From positions 1-46,250 of the forward strand of contig JAKITO010000027.1 of the NCBI GenBank assembly GCA_021648025.1: 46,250 bases of DNA, written 5' to 3'. Shown piece after piece: positions 1-7,797 of the stretch (within the stretch, counting starts at the first letter, position 1; each line of letters starts with the position of its first letter). The notes under the pieces are model-generated. The model saw nothing but the letters and a program-made list of their open reading frames with translations. It was not told the DNA's origin and ran no database searches. Position numbers and translations under genes: made by a program. The DNA is from Paracoccaceae bacterium (GTDB taxonomy: Bacteria; Pseudomonadota; Alphaproteobacteria; Rhodobacterales; Rhodobacteraceae).

Positions 1-26
1 GGCACGACCAAGGCGGCAAGCCGTAG

Positions 27-44
27 GGCGGGGTTCACCCCGCC
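27..44. repeat. Short GC-rich inverted repeat at left edge
   Basis: A perfect 7-bp stem (GGCGGGG at 27-33 and CCCCGCC at 38-44) encloses a TTCA loop. No T-run follows on either strand, so it is not a canonical intrinsic terminator. It may be the 3' hairpin of a gene lying to the left of the window, or a dispersed intergenic palindrome. Nothing else can be said about bases 1-107. Confidence 0.4.
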
Positions 45-107
45 GCCGAATCCGCATTGTCCAAAACCGCCAGACCCACGCAACAGGCGTGTACAAAACG
101 GCATTTT

Positions 108-569
108 CTATGGTTTGACCTGAGGTTTTACAAATTTCGCGCCACCGGTCATGCGGGTACGGGCGAAGGTATCCTGAATCGCCACTGGTTCGGTGATGAC
201 GGAATTTTCAACCACCGCAACCGGCAGGACCTCTGCGCTATCACAGGCCACCCCGTTCCCATCCGCATCGTTGCGGGCATGGTAACCAAGGCCACCGCGA
301 TAAGACACAGCAAGACCGACAGAGCGGGCCGCGTCACAACCACCACGAGCCACCAGGTGGGCAAGTGCTTCGGGCGGATCATAGTCGCTGGTGCGGACAT
401 ACATCGACAAGGCGACGCTTAGCGCCACCAGAGGCAAGGTCAGAAGACGTACCATGATCCGCACCGGAGACAATGCTTCGGCACGGGTGCGCGCGGCGCG
501 TATCTCGCGTTTCGAGGGCGTTTTGTCCTGGTAATAGAGTGCGGCGCGGATGGCTTTGGTTTCTGACAT
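108..569 (-). CDS. Membrane-anchored protein with Excalibur-like calcium-binding motif
   Basis: The 153-residue product has a basic N-terminal tail, one likely membrane segment at about residues 38-58 (MVRLLTLPLVALSVALSMYV) and a C-terminal extracytoplasmic part. That part contains YHARNDADGNGVACD, which resembles the Asp-rich, Cys-ending Excalibur calcium-binding motif (DxDxDGxxCE); a second Cys lies upstream in RGGCDAA. In Excalibur domains the two Cys are thought to pair around a bound calcium. The overall function is unknown. The gene stands alone on this strand, with no obvious partner in the window. The motif is read from the translation; calcium binding is inferred. Confidence 0.7.
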   Translation of the reverse strand: MSETKAIRAALYYQDKTPSKREIRAARTRAEALSPVRIMVRLLTLPLVALSVALSMYVRTSDYDPPEALAHLVARGGCDAARSVGLAVSYRGGLGYHARNDADGNGVACDSAEVLPVAVVENSVITEPVAIQDTFARTRMTGGAKFVKPQVKP

Positions 570-704
570 GGGGGCTGGAATGGCACGGCAATGTGGCAGG
601 CTGAAGGCGTTGACGCCTGACGTTGCCGATGTGGTTAACGACCTTGCCAGACCAAATCCATTCTGCGAACCTGTTAAGGTGTATTCAGATAGGGGTGTTA
701 GTCC

Positions 705-1268
705 ATGATTTTACGGATAATTTCTATTGCGCTTTGTATGAATTTCGCGGCATCCCCGGTTCTTATGGCCGGGAATGACTATGGCGTTTCATCGACGAAA
801 ACTGGCCTGAACAATGCTACGACCAACAAACTGGTCCGGTTTCTTGAGCGCGGCATCAAACGGTGCCGATCATTGGATAGCGTCTATCGCTATGATTGTT
901 ATCGCCATAATTACAACGCTGCCGCCGGGCAACTGGACGGGAATGCCGCCTATGCGGTGCCTCTGGCGGCCATTCGTGATCTAGAGCGTGTCTTGCAGCA
1001 GGTGGTGGCGCGGAACGGCGATCCCAATGCCCCAACCGCACGCAAGGGGCGCGGCGTTTTTCGTGCGGTCAAACCGGCCTCGACGGCCAAAGCCAAAGAG
1101 GTGTTTCGTCAGGCTCTGGACCAGGCTGCGACCAAACTGTTGCGATCTTCCGAAGGTGCCGGAACCCACTATGCGCGGATCGCGCAGGCGTTGGATTCCA
1201 ATAAAATCCTGCTAAGGGCGATGTTGCATCCCTTCACTCGTATGCTGCCAACCTACATATTCGGATAG
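705..1268 (+). CDS. Exported hypothetical protein
   Basis: The 187-residue protein begins with a typical Sec signal sequence (MILRIISIALCMNFAASPVLMA), so it is probably periplasmic. The mature part is helical and basic. It has two Cys close together (KRCRSLDSVYRYDCYRHNY), which could form a disulfide, and a Pro/Lys-rich linker near residues 105-125. I do not recognise a named family. A weak GGGGTG ribosome site precedes the ATG. Its 3' end overlaps the 3' end of the convergent ETF-QO gene by 16 bp, so the two transcripts run into each other. Confidence 0.7.
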   Translation: MILRIISIALCMNFAASPVLMAGNDYGVSSTKTGLNNATTNKLVRFLERGIKRCRSLDSVYRYDCYRHNYNAAAGQLDGNAAYAVPLAAIRDLERVLQQVVARNGDPNAPTARKGRGVFRAVKPASTAKAKEVFRQALDQAATKLLRSSEGAGTHYARIAQALDSNKILLRAMLHPFTRMLPTYIFG

Positions 1269-2905
1269 TTCGGCCCGTCCCCGCCCTGCGGTGTTACCCA
1301 GGTGATATTCTGGCTGGGGTCTTTTATATCACACGTCTTGCAATGCACACAGTTCTGAAAGTTGATGACAAAGCGCGCGTCTTTGCCTTCCTCTCTGACC
1401 ACCTCATAAACGCCTGCCGGACAATAGCGCTGGGCCGGTTCGTCAAACTGCTCCAGATTGGTGCCAATCGGGATGCCCGCATCCGTCAGATGCAAATGGC
1501 ACGGCTGATTTTCTTCGTGGTTGGTGGCGGCAAAGCTGACATTGGTCAGACGGTCAAACGACAGGGTGCCGTCGGGTTTCGGGTAATCAATCACCGGATA
1601 ATCCGCCGCCTTTCCGGTGGCTTCGGCATCCGATTTTCCATGTTTCATCGTGCCAAACAACGAAAACCTGAAGATCGTCTGGAACCACATGTCAAAACCG
1701 CCCATGGCCAGCCCCGCCAGCATCCCCCAGCGCCCGTTCATCGGTGCCACGTTGCGCACAGGCTTCAGGTCCTTGCCAATCGGTCCTTCACGCAGCTCTT
1801 TGTCGTACCCGTCCAAAGTATCACCCGAACGCCCCGCCTGAATGGCCTCAAACGCGGCCTCTGCCGCCGCCTTGCCGGACAGCATCGCGTTGTGGTTGCC
1901 CTTGATCCGCGGCAGGTTCACCAGCCCGGCGGAACAACCCAGCAACGCCCCCCCCGGAAACGCCGACTGCGGGATCGACTGAAACCCGCCTTTGGTCACG
2001 GCGCGCGCACCGTAAGCGACGCGCTTGCCGCCCTTCAGAAGGTCGGCAAGCATCGGGTGATGTTTAAGCCGCTGAAATTCCATATAGGGGTACAGATGTG
2101 GGTTTTTATAGCTCAGATCGACGATCAACCCGACATAGACCTGATTGTTATCAAGATGATAGATGAACGACCCGCCGCCGTTGTTCCAGCCCAACGGCCA
2201 GCCCATGGTGTGGGTCACCGTTCCTTCACGGTGCTTGTCCGGGTCAACCTCCCATATCTCTTTCATGCCAATGCCGAATTTCGGCACATCCGCGTCACGA
2301 TCCAGATCGTATTTGGCAATGACTTCTTTGGAAAGTGAGCCGCGCACGCCCTCGGACAGAAACACGTATTTGCCAAGCAATTCCATGCCCGGTTCGTAAT
2401 TTGCTCCATGGCTGCCGTCGGGTTCTTTGCCAAACTCTCCGGCCACCACGCCTTTGACCTCGCCGCCTTCGCCAAACACCAGTTCCGAGCATGCCATGCC
2501 GGGAAAAATCTCGACCCCCAGGCCCTCGGCCTGCTCGGCCATCCAGCGACAGACATTGCCCATGGACACGATGTATTTGCCGTGGTTCGACATCAGCGGT
2601 GGCATCAGAAAGTTGGGAATCCGCAAAGCTCCGGCCGCGCCCAGCATATAGAAATCATCCTTGCGCACTGGCACGGTCACCGGTGCGCCCATGTCGCGCC
2701 AATCGGGCAATAACGCGTCCAGACCGCAGGTATCCAGAACCGCACCCGACAGGATATGCGCGCCCACCTCTGAGCCTTTTTCCAACACCACCACAGAAAC
2801 GTCGCCGTCCAGTTGTTTCAGCCGTATCGCAGCCGAAAGGCCGGCGGGGCCAGCTCCGACGATCACAACGTCATATTCCATCGCTTCGCGTTCAATGTCG
2901 GCCAT
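1253..2905 (-). CDS. Electron transfer flavoprotein-ubiquinone oxidoreductase
   Basis: ETF-QO takes electrons from reduced electron transfer flavoprotein, fed by acyl-CoA and other dehydrogenases, and passes them to ubiquinone at the inner face of the cytoplasmic membrane. The 550-residue length is normal for the family. An N-terminal FAD Rossmann motif (VIVGAGPAGLSAAIRL, about residues 14-29) is followed by the central quinone-binding region. A C-terminal ferredoxin-like segment carries the single [4Fe-4S] cluster: one Cys in CPAGVYEV and three in CVHCKTC. The start has a good ribosome site (GGAGCGCC before ATG). A second Met at residue 9 is a possible alternative start. No ETF alpha/beta genes are in the window. 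Confidence 0.96.
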   Translation of the reverse strand: MADIEREAMEYDVVIVGAGPAGLSAAIRLKQLDGDVSVVVLEKGSEVGAHILSGAVLDTCGLDALLPDWRDMGAPVTVPVRKDDFYMLGAAGALRIPNFLMPPLMSNHGKYIVSMGNVCRWMAEQAEGLGVEIFPGMACSELVFGEGGEVKGVVAGEFGKEPDGSHGANYEPGMELLGKYVFLSEGVRGSLSKEVIAKYDLDRDADVPKFGIGMKEIWEVDPDKHREGTVTHTMGWPLGWNNGGGSFIYHLDNNQVYVGLIVDLSYKNPHLYPYMEFQRLKHHPMLADLLKGGKRVAYGARAVTKGGFQSIPQSAFPGGALLGCSAGLVNLPRIKGNHNAMLSGKAAAEAAFEAIQAGRSGDTLDGYDKELREGPIGKDLKPVRNVAPMNGRWGMLAGLAMGGFDMWFQTIFRFSLFGTMKHGKSDAEATGKAADYPVIDYPKPDGTLSFDRLTNVSFAATNHEENQPCHLHLTDAGIPIGTNLEQFDEPAQRYCPAGVYEVVREEGKDARFVINFQNCVHCKTCDIKDPSQNITWVTPQGGDGPNYPNM

Positions 2906-2976
2906 TTTGGCGCTCCTTGGCTATCTTTTGGCTAAAATACCCTTTGGCAGGCTTGCTCGTCAATCGCAACACCGCG

Positions 2977-3429
2977 TCAAACACCCGGGCGATCCCCCAT
3001 CAGGTAACGGGGCCCGGCACCTTTGGCCCGGACTTTGTCGTCAGGATTGTAAAGTTTGCATTTGGGCAGGGACAAACAGCCACAGCCGATGCAGCCGTCA
3101 AGATTGTCCCGCAAGGCTTGCAAGGTTTCGATTCTTGCGTCCAGACGATCGCGAAAGATCTTGCTGATCGCGGCCCAATCTTTTGGTGTCGGCGTGCGCC
3201 TGTCTGGCAATTGCCCCAGAAGTCCGGCAATTTCCGGCAGGGAAAACCCGAACTGCTGGGCAATCATCACAAAGCTTAGCCGCCGGATATCTGCCCTTTG
3301 AAATCGCCGTTGCCCGCCCGCATTGCGCCATGGCGCGACCAAACCCTGCGCCTCGTAATAACGAATGGCCGAAACGGCCAACCCGGTTCGCCCTGCCAGT
3401 GCGCCGATTGATAGCCCCTGAAACATCAT
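2977..3429 (-). CDS. soxR: Redox-sensitive MerR-family regulator SoxR
   Basis: SoxR is a dimeric regulator whose [2Fe-2S] cluster is oxidised by redox-cycling compounds. The oxidised form untwists a promoter with an overlong spacer. The 150-residue protein has the MerR winged-helix at residues 5-72 (GLAVSAIRYYEAQGL) and a dimerisation helix. It also has the SoxR cluster signature CIGCGCLSLPKC: Cys113, Cys116, Cys118 and Cys124, with the same spacing as in Escherichia coli SoxR. It is divergent from a VOC-family gene, and the shared intergenic region contains a SoxR-box-like dyad. In non-enteric bacteria SoxR usually controls a few genes directly and does not act through SoxS, which fits this layout. 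Confidence 0.95.
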   Translation of the reverse strand: MMFQGLSIGALAGRTGLAVSAIRYYEAQGLVAPWRNAGGQRRFQRADIRRLSFVMIAQQFGFSLPEIAGLLGQLPDRRTPTPKDWAAISKIFRDRLDARIETLQALRDNLDGCIGCGCLSLPKCKLYNPDDKVRAKGAGPRYLMGDRPGV

Positions 3430-3449
3430 GGCGCCCTTTCGAAAATAAT

Positions 3450-3482
3450 CCTTGACCTAAAGTAAGGTTCAGGAATTACGAT
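3450..3482 (+). promoter_or_regulatory. SoxR-box-like operator with 19-bp-spacer promoter
   Basis: An imperfect 24-bp dyad covers 3450-3473, with outer arms CCT..ACCT and AGGT..AGG. It overlaps a promoter reading towards the VOC gene: -35 TTGACC at 3452-3457 and -10 TACGAT at 3477-3482, separated by 19 bp. An overlong spacer of this kind is the hallmark of promoters activated by MerR-family proteins. The left part closely resembles known SoxR boxes that begin TTGACCTCAAGT. Control of the VOC gene, and autoregulation of soxR, are inferred from position. Confidence 0.75.
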
Positions 3483-3520
3483 AGTCAAATACAACTGCCA
3501 TTCAAACAGGAGTTCCCATC

Positions 3521-3913
3521 ATGGCCACGCGACTTGAACATGCCAATATTACCGTTTGCGACCCCAAAGCCACCGCCGCCATGCTGTGTCGTCTGTTTGG
3601 CTGGCATATCCGCTGGCAAGGCAAAGCCAAAGACAACGGCTTTACAGTGCATGTGGGCGATACAGGCAGCGATACAGGCAGCTATCTGGCGCTTTATGCC
3701 CCGCCCGGCGCGCTCAGCCCTGGGCCCAGCAGCTATTCCACCATTGGCGGGATGAACCATATCGGCGTACAGGTTGATGATCTGGATATGGTTGAGGCGC
3801 AGGTGAAAGCCGCCGGGTTCACGCCCACCAATCACGGCGATTATGAACCGGGCAGGCGGTTCTATTTCGACGATTCCGATGGCATCGAATATGAAGTCGT
3901 TGAATATGCCTGA
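3521..3913 (+). CDS. Glyoxalase/VOC-family protein, probable SoxR target
   Basis: The 130-residue protein has the vicinal-oxygen-chelate fold pattern. The N-terminal RLEHANITVCDPKATAAMLCRLFGW is followed by a second half with MNHIGVQVDDLDMVEAQVKAAGF and a C-terminal FDDSDGIEYEVVEY, where the Glu is a typical metal ligand. Members include glyoxalases, dioxygenases and drug-binding resistance proteins, so the substrate cannot be told. A clear AGGAG site at 3508-3512 sets the start. The gene is divergent from soxR behind a SoxR-type promoter, so a role in detoxifying redox-active or reactive carbonyl compounds is likely but inferred. Confidence 0.85.
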   Translation: MATRLEHANITVCDPKATAAMLCRLFGWHIRWQGKAKDNGFTVHVGDTGSDTGSYLALYAPPGALSPGPSSYSTIGGMNHIGVQVDDLDMVEAQVKAAGFTPTNHGDYEPGRRFYFDDSDGIEYEVVEYA

Positions 3914-4046
3914 AACAGGGGTGGCAACTTTTTGCCCATCCGCCCCTTGATTTCCCCGGTTGCTTTGGGTTTGGTAATCTGCAATTAAATCTTCCGCCCG
4001 GTTGTGCGATGCATCCGGGCGAAATATTCTTTGTGGACGACGTGTA

Positions 4047-4517
4047 ATGGAAAAAATCCCGATGACCCCGACAGGGTACAACGCCCTGGAAGTCGAGCTG
4101 AAACAGCTCAAATCAGTTGAGCGGCCGACGATCATCAAGGCCGTCGCTGAAGCACGCGAGCATGGCGACCTATCGGAAAACGCCGAATATCATTCGGCGC
4201 GTGAAAAGCATTCGTTTATCGAAGGGCGCATCAAAGAGCTTGAGGGCGTGTTGTCCCTGGCCGATGTGATCAATCCGGCAAACCTTAGCGGCGCTATCAA
4301 ATTTGGCGCGCAAGTGACGCTGGTGGATGAAGATACAGACGAAGAAAAGACCTGGCAAATTGTTGGCGAGTATGAGGCCAATGTTGAAAACGGCCTGCTC
4401 AACATCAAATCTCCCATCGCCCGCGCCCTGATTGGCAAAGAAGAAGGCGACAGCGTCGAGGTCCGCACCCCCGGTGGGGGAAAGTCCTATGAAATCCTGA
4501 AGATCGCCTTTTCCTGA
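4047..4517 (+). CDS. greA: Transcription elongation factor GreA
   Basis: GreA binds the RNA polymerase secondary channel and stimulates cleavage of backtracked transcripts. The product is 156 residues, the usual length. The N-terminal coiled coil (about residues 10-75) carries the tip motif with acidic residues, [24 protein letters not shown]. The C-terminal FKBP-like domain ends [20 protein letters not shown]. The frame is open further upstream to 4002, but family alignment supports ATG 4047 ([11 protein letters not shown]). The ribosome site there is weak. A membrane-protein gene follows after 12 bp and is probably cotranscribed. Confidence 0.97.
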   Translation: MEKIPMTPTGYNALEVELKQLKSVERPTIIKAVAEAREHGDLSENAEYHSAREKHSFIEGRIKELEGVLSLADVINPANLSGAIKFGAQVTLVDEDTDEEKTWQIVGEYEANVENGLLNIKSPIARALIGKEEGDSVEVRTPGGGKSYEILKIAFS

Positions 4518-4529
4518 CGGAGCGCCTGC

Positions 4530-5564
4530 ATGCCCGGTCCCACCACCGATTCAGAAGCTGCGCCAGACGCGGCCCAACCTACCCCGCTTGGGATTTATGA
4601 CCGACCCAAACACGGGGCGATCACCGGCATCGAAGTGGCCGCCATTGCACTAAGCGTTCTTTGGTTGGGCGCTGCTATTGCGTATTTTTTCATGACACCC
4701 GGTAACGGCAGTGGAAATGTCGACAACCTGCGCTTTATCTTGACCATGCTGACGGTGTTCATGCCAGTGGCAATGATCTGGGTCGCCGCAACGGCGGCGC
4801 GTTCATCCCGGGTCATGCGCGAAGAAAGTCAGCGATTGCAAACCGCAATCGACGCCATCCGCCAATCGTTTGTCGCCCAGCAACAACGCGCAGCAATTTC
4901 CAGCCAACCCTCGGTCAATCGCAAACTCGACGAGATTGCGGCGGTAACCCGAAAGACCGAAACCGCGCTGGCAACCTTTTCCACATCGCGCCACGCCACA
5001 TCCCGGGCAATGGCCAGCCAGGTTCCCCAAGGCGTGCCCGGCGGCGACCAGGGATCATTGGCGCTGGGAACCCCGGCCGAAGACCTGTCGCCCCCCTTGC
5101 CAACCGAAGATTTCATCCGCGCGCTGAACTTTCCCGAAACAGCCGAGGACGAAGCCGGGTTTTCCGCCTTGCGCCGCGCCCTACGCGATCGCCAGGCCGC
5201 GCAGCTGATCCAGGCGGCTCAGGACGTTCTGACCCTGCTCAGCCAGGACGGTATTTATATGGACGACCTGCGCCCCGATATGGCCCGCCCCGACGTCTGG
5301 CGCCAGTTCGCCCAAGGCACGCGGGGCCGCGCAGTGGCCAGCCTGGGTGGTATCCGTGACCGGACCTCGCTGGCGCTGACCTCTGGGCGGATGAAGCAGG
5401 ACAACATATTCCGCGACGCGGCCCATCATTTCCTGCGCCTGTTCGACAAGATGATCGCCGAGTTTGAGCCGATGGCCAGCGATGCTGACTTGTCAGCCTT
5501 AAGCGAAACCCGAACCGCCCGTGCCTTCATGTTGCTTGGTCGGGTGGCCGGCGCATTCAACTAA
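4530..5564 (+). CDS. Membrane protein of unknown function downstream of greA
   Basis: The 344-residue product has a Pro/Ala-rich cytoplasmic N-terminus and two membrane segments, at about residues 32-54 (GIEVAAIALSVLWLGAAIAYFF) and 66-88 (FILTMLTVFMPVAMIWVAATA). A long helical, partly coiled-coil region follows (about 93-150), then a soluble C-terminal domain of about 160 residues. No catalytic motif is visible and I do not recognise a named family. The two-helix hairpin plus coiled coil resembles membrane-anchored scaffold proteins. It starts 12 bp after greA and is probably in the same transcript. Confidence 0.8.
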   Translation: MPGPTTDSEAAPDAAQPTPLGIYDRPKHGAITGIEVAAIALSVLWLGAAIAYFFMTPGNGSGNVDNLRFILTMLTVFMPVAMIWVAATAARSSRVMREESQRLQTAIDAIRQSFVAQQQRAAISSQPSVNRKLDEIAAVTRKTETALATFSTSRHATSRAMASQVPQGVPGGDQGSLALGTPAEDLSPPLPTEDFIRALNFPETAEDEAGFSALRRALRDRQAAQLIQAAQDVLTLLSQDGIYMDDLRPDMARPDVWRQFAQGTRGRAVASLGGIRDRTSLALTSGRMKQDNIFRDAAHHFLRLFDKMIAEFEPMASDADLSALSETRTARAFMLLGRVAGAFN

Positions 5565-5663
5565 GTGAACCGCCGATCCGTGACAATTTCACCACACCCG
5601 CTCAACCGCAAAGCCCAAAGGAACGCCGCTTCACTGGTCTGTTCGGAAATCGCTCCAATCCCG

Positions 5664-5694
5664 AATTCGGACCCTAATTCGGGCCCCAATTCGG
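5664..5694. repeat. Three AATTCGG repeats at 12-bp spacing
   Basis: The heptamer AATTCGG occurs at 5664, 5676 and 5688, exactly 12 bp apart, with C-rich linkers between copies. A degenerate fourth copy (CAATCCC) lies just upstream. The spacing is a little over one helical turn. It could be a cluster of regulator sites or simply a small tandem duplication; nothing in the sequence decides between these. Confidence 0.55.
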
Positions 5695-5864
5695 GCGCTG
5701 CAAAATGATGCACACAAAATTCCAAGGCGCAAAACAGACTTCGAGAAAGAGACAAACACCAAACCATTGTCATGGCGAGTTGGCACCTCTAATATTGGCG
5801 GTAGGCCGCTCTAATCAGGTAATATCAGTTAAAGGCGGAACAATTGTGGCAAGAGTGCAAAGCG

Positions 5865-5898
5865 TCCGGAAAAGGGCCTCTTCCGGGCTGGTTTTTTT
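5865..5898 (+). terminator. Possible intrinsic terminator
   Basis: CCGGAA at 5865-5870 pairs with TTCCGG at 5881-5886, extended inward by an AG/CT pair across one mismatch. It is followed, after GCTGG, by seven T at 5892-5898. The T-run is slightly displaced from the stem, so this is a moderate candidate. It would end transcripts from the greA side about 100 bp before tamA. Confidence 0.4.
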
Positions 5899-5994
5899 GG
5901 TGCTATGCGCAAATAGGCCTGCGGATTCGAGTTAAACAATTATCATACAGCTGAATCTTTTCAGCTGGCAGCGATAATCAGGGGGGCGCCGACA

Positions 5995-7797
5995 ATGAAA
6001 GTTCCGACTGCTCGGTCCTGGCTGGCTATCGGATTGGTATTGTTGAGTTCTGTTTTATCAGCAGGTTCTGCGCCCGCATTCGAATTTGATCTGAAAATAA
6101 CCCCGTCTACAAAAGAACTGGAACGCGTGCTTGCCAATGCATCGCTGGTTCATGCTGCAAAGCGTGACGGTACAACGGCGCCTCAGGATATTCTCGCCGC
6201 CGCGCAGGCAGATTATGGCCGGCTGGTGGGCGCGCTTTACGCGCGCGGATACTATGGGCCAGTGATCTCGATCCGCGTCAATGGGCGCGAAGCGGCGAAT
6301 ATTCCACCGTTGTCGAATTTGTCCGGTGTGTCGCGGGTTGATCTGGTTGTCTCAACCGGGCCGATCTTTCGCCTGGGCATCGCAGAAATCGCACCACTGG
6401 CCACCGCCACGAACATCCCGGACACGTTCCGTTCCGGGGCATCTGCCGAAACGTCGGTGATCCGCGATGCGGCGCGGGCTGGCGTTGATGGTTGGCGTGC
6501 CATTGGCCACGCAAAAGCGCAGATTTCTCAGCAGGAAATCACCGCTGACCACAATCAGGCGCGGCTTGACGCGCGACTGCGCATTGCCCCTGGCCCGCGC
6601 GTGCAGTTTGGTGATTTGAATATCGCAGGCACCAGTGCGGTGCGCGAACAACGCATCCGCGAAATCGCCGGCATACCCTCTGGTGCCGTTTTTGATCCGG
6701 CCGTCCTGGCGCGCTCCGGGTCCCGTCTTCGACGCTCCGGGGCTTTCAATTTGGTCACATTAGACGAGGCCGAGGCCCTGGGCGAAGGCGATACGATGGA
6801 TATCGATCTTACTTTGGCCGATGCCAAGCCACGGCGGTTCGGCCTTGGTGCCGAGCTGCATTCGACCGAGGGTCTGGCGCTGTCGGGATTTTGGATGCAC
6901 CGCAATTTGTGGGGCGGCGCTGAACGGCTGCGAATCGAGGGAGAGGTATCAGGTCTTGGCGGTGAAACAGGCGATATGGACTATAAATTGCGCTTCGCGC
7001 TGGTGCGCCCGTCGACCTTTAACGCCGATTCCGATTTTTATGCCCGAGGCGAGATCAAACAACTGGACGAGCCGCATTATCTGTCCCGGCAAACCAGCGT
7101 AGGGTTTGGGATTCAACGATACTTTTCGGAAACACTAAGCGCCGAGGCCGGAGTGGCGTATCGGTTCAGCGATGTGGATGACGATCTGGGGTCGCGACAG
7201 TTTTCGCACCTGATGCTGCCGCTTGCAGTCACCTGGGATCGGCGCGATGATATCCTGAACCCGACCAAAGGCACCTTTTTGACCAGTGAGGCGATGCCCT
7301 ATATCGGCCTGGGTAAAAGCGCCTCTGGCGTGCGCGGCTATGTCGATGCCCGTGCCTACTACAGTGTTGGGGCCAAGGATGGCGTCACCTTTGCCGGGCG
7401 ACTGCAACTTGGCACCGTTGTTGGTGCATCACTTGCCGAGACGCCGCCAGATTGGTTGTTTTTTTCGGGTGGGAGTGGAACCGTGCGCGGCCATTCCTAC
7501 CATTCGTTGGCAATTTCAACGGGCGCGGTGGAAACCGGGGGGCGATCATTTCTTGGAATTTCAGGCGAGATACGCCTGCGAGTCAGCAAAAAGGTCGCGG
7601 CCGTGGGGTTTTACGACGCCGGGTACATTGGTGCGAACAGCTGGATCGACAGCACCGGCGGCTGGCATAGCGGTGCCGGGCTTGGCCTGCGGTATCATTC
7701 CGGGATCGGCCCGATCCGGCTGGATGTGGCGGTTCCAGTCACCGGACCATACACCCGCGAGTTTCAGGTTTATGTCGGCATCGGGCAGACATTCTGA
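5995..7797 (+). CDS. tamA: Translocation and assembly module outer-membrane protein TamA
   Basis: TamA is an Omp85-family outer-membrane barrel. With TamB it helps insert some outer-membrane proteins and is linked to lipid transport between the membranes. The 600-residue product has a signal peptide (to about residue 29, ending SAPAFEF), N-terminal POTRA repeats (about 30-265, including VQFGDLNIAGTSAVREQRIREIAGI) and a C-terminal 16-strand-type barrel. The barrel includes the Omp85 signature RGHSYHSL and a final strand ending in aromatic F (YVGIGQTF). Its TGA overlaps the tamB ATG by one base (TGATG), so the two are translationally coupled. Confidence 0.93.
   Translation: MKVPTARSWLAIGLVLLSSVLSAGSAPAFEFDLKITPSTKELERVLANASLVHAAKRDGTTAPQDILAAAQADYGRLVGALYARGYYGPVISIRVNGREAANIPPLSNLSGVSRVDLVVSTGPIFRLGIAEIAPLATATNIPDTFRSGASAETSVIRDAARAGVDGWRAIGHAKAQISQQEITADHNQARLDARLRIAPGPRVQFGDLNIAGTSAVREQRIREIAGIPSGAVFDPAVLARSGSRLRRSGAFNLVTLDEAEALGEGDTMDIDLTLADAKPRRFGLGAELHSTEGLALSGFWMHRNLWGGAERLRIEGEVSGLGGETGDMDYKLRFALVRPSTFNADSDFYARGEIKQLDEPHYLSRQTSVGFGIQRYFSETLSAEAGVAYRFSDVDDDLGSRQFSHLMLPLAVTWDRRDDILNPTKGTFLTSEAMPYIGLGKSASGVRGYVDARAYYSVGAKDGVTFAGRLQLGTVVGASLAETPPDWLFFSGGSGTVRGHSYHSLAISTGAVETGGRSFLGISGEIRLRVSKKVAAVGFYDAGYIGANSWIDSTGGWHSGAGLGLRYHSGIGPIRLDVAVPVTGPYTREFQVYVGIGQTF

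Larger units (their letters stand above)
5565..5994. other. Long intergenic region upstream of tamA
   Basis: This 430-bp stretch has no convincing gene. A short frame at 5705-5935 has no ribosome site, unusual composition and no recognisable motif. The region holds three 12-bp-spaced AATTCGG repeats (5664-5694) and a terminator-like hairpin (5865-5898). It is AT-richer than its surroundings, as expected for a promoter region. It probably contains the 3' end of the greA transcript and the promoter of tamAB. Confidence 0.6.

Noticed and set aside
1343..2338. 331-residue plus-strand frame opposite ETF-QO
   Set aside because: It is the antisense shadow of the well-supported ETF-QO gene and shows no family motif.
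3914..3955. Terminator between the VOC gene and greA
   Set aside because: A GGGG/CCCC pairing around a T-rich loop can be drawn, but the stem is interrupted and no T-run follows it.
5561..5773. 70-residue minus-strand frame with PELGPELG repeats
   Set aside because: The repeats are simply the translation of the AATTCGG DNA repeat; no other coding evidence.
5705..5935. 76-residue plus-strand reading frame before tamA
   Set aside because: No ribosome site, no recognisable motif, biased composition, and it overlaps the terminator-like hairpin; more likely non-coding.
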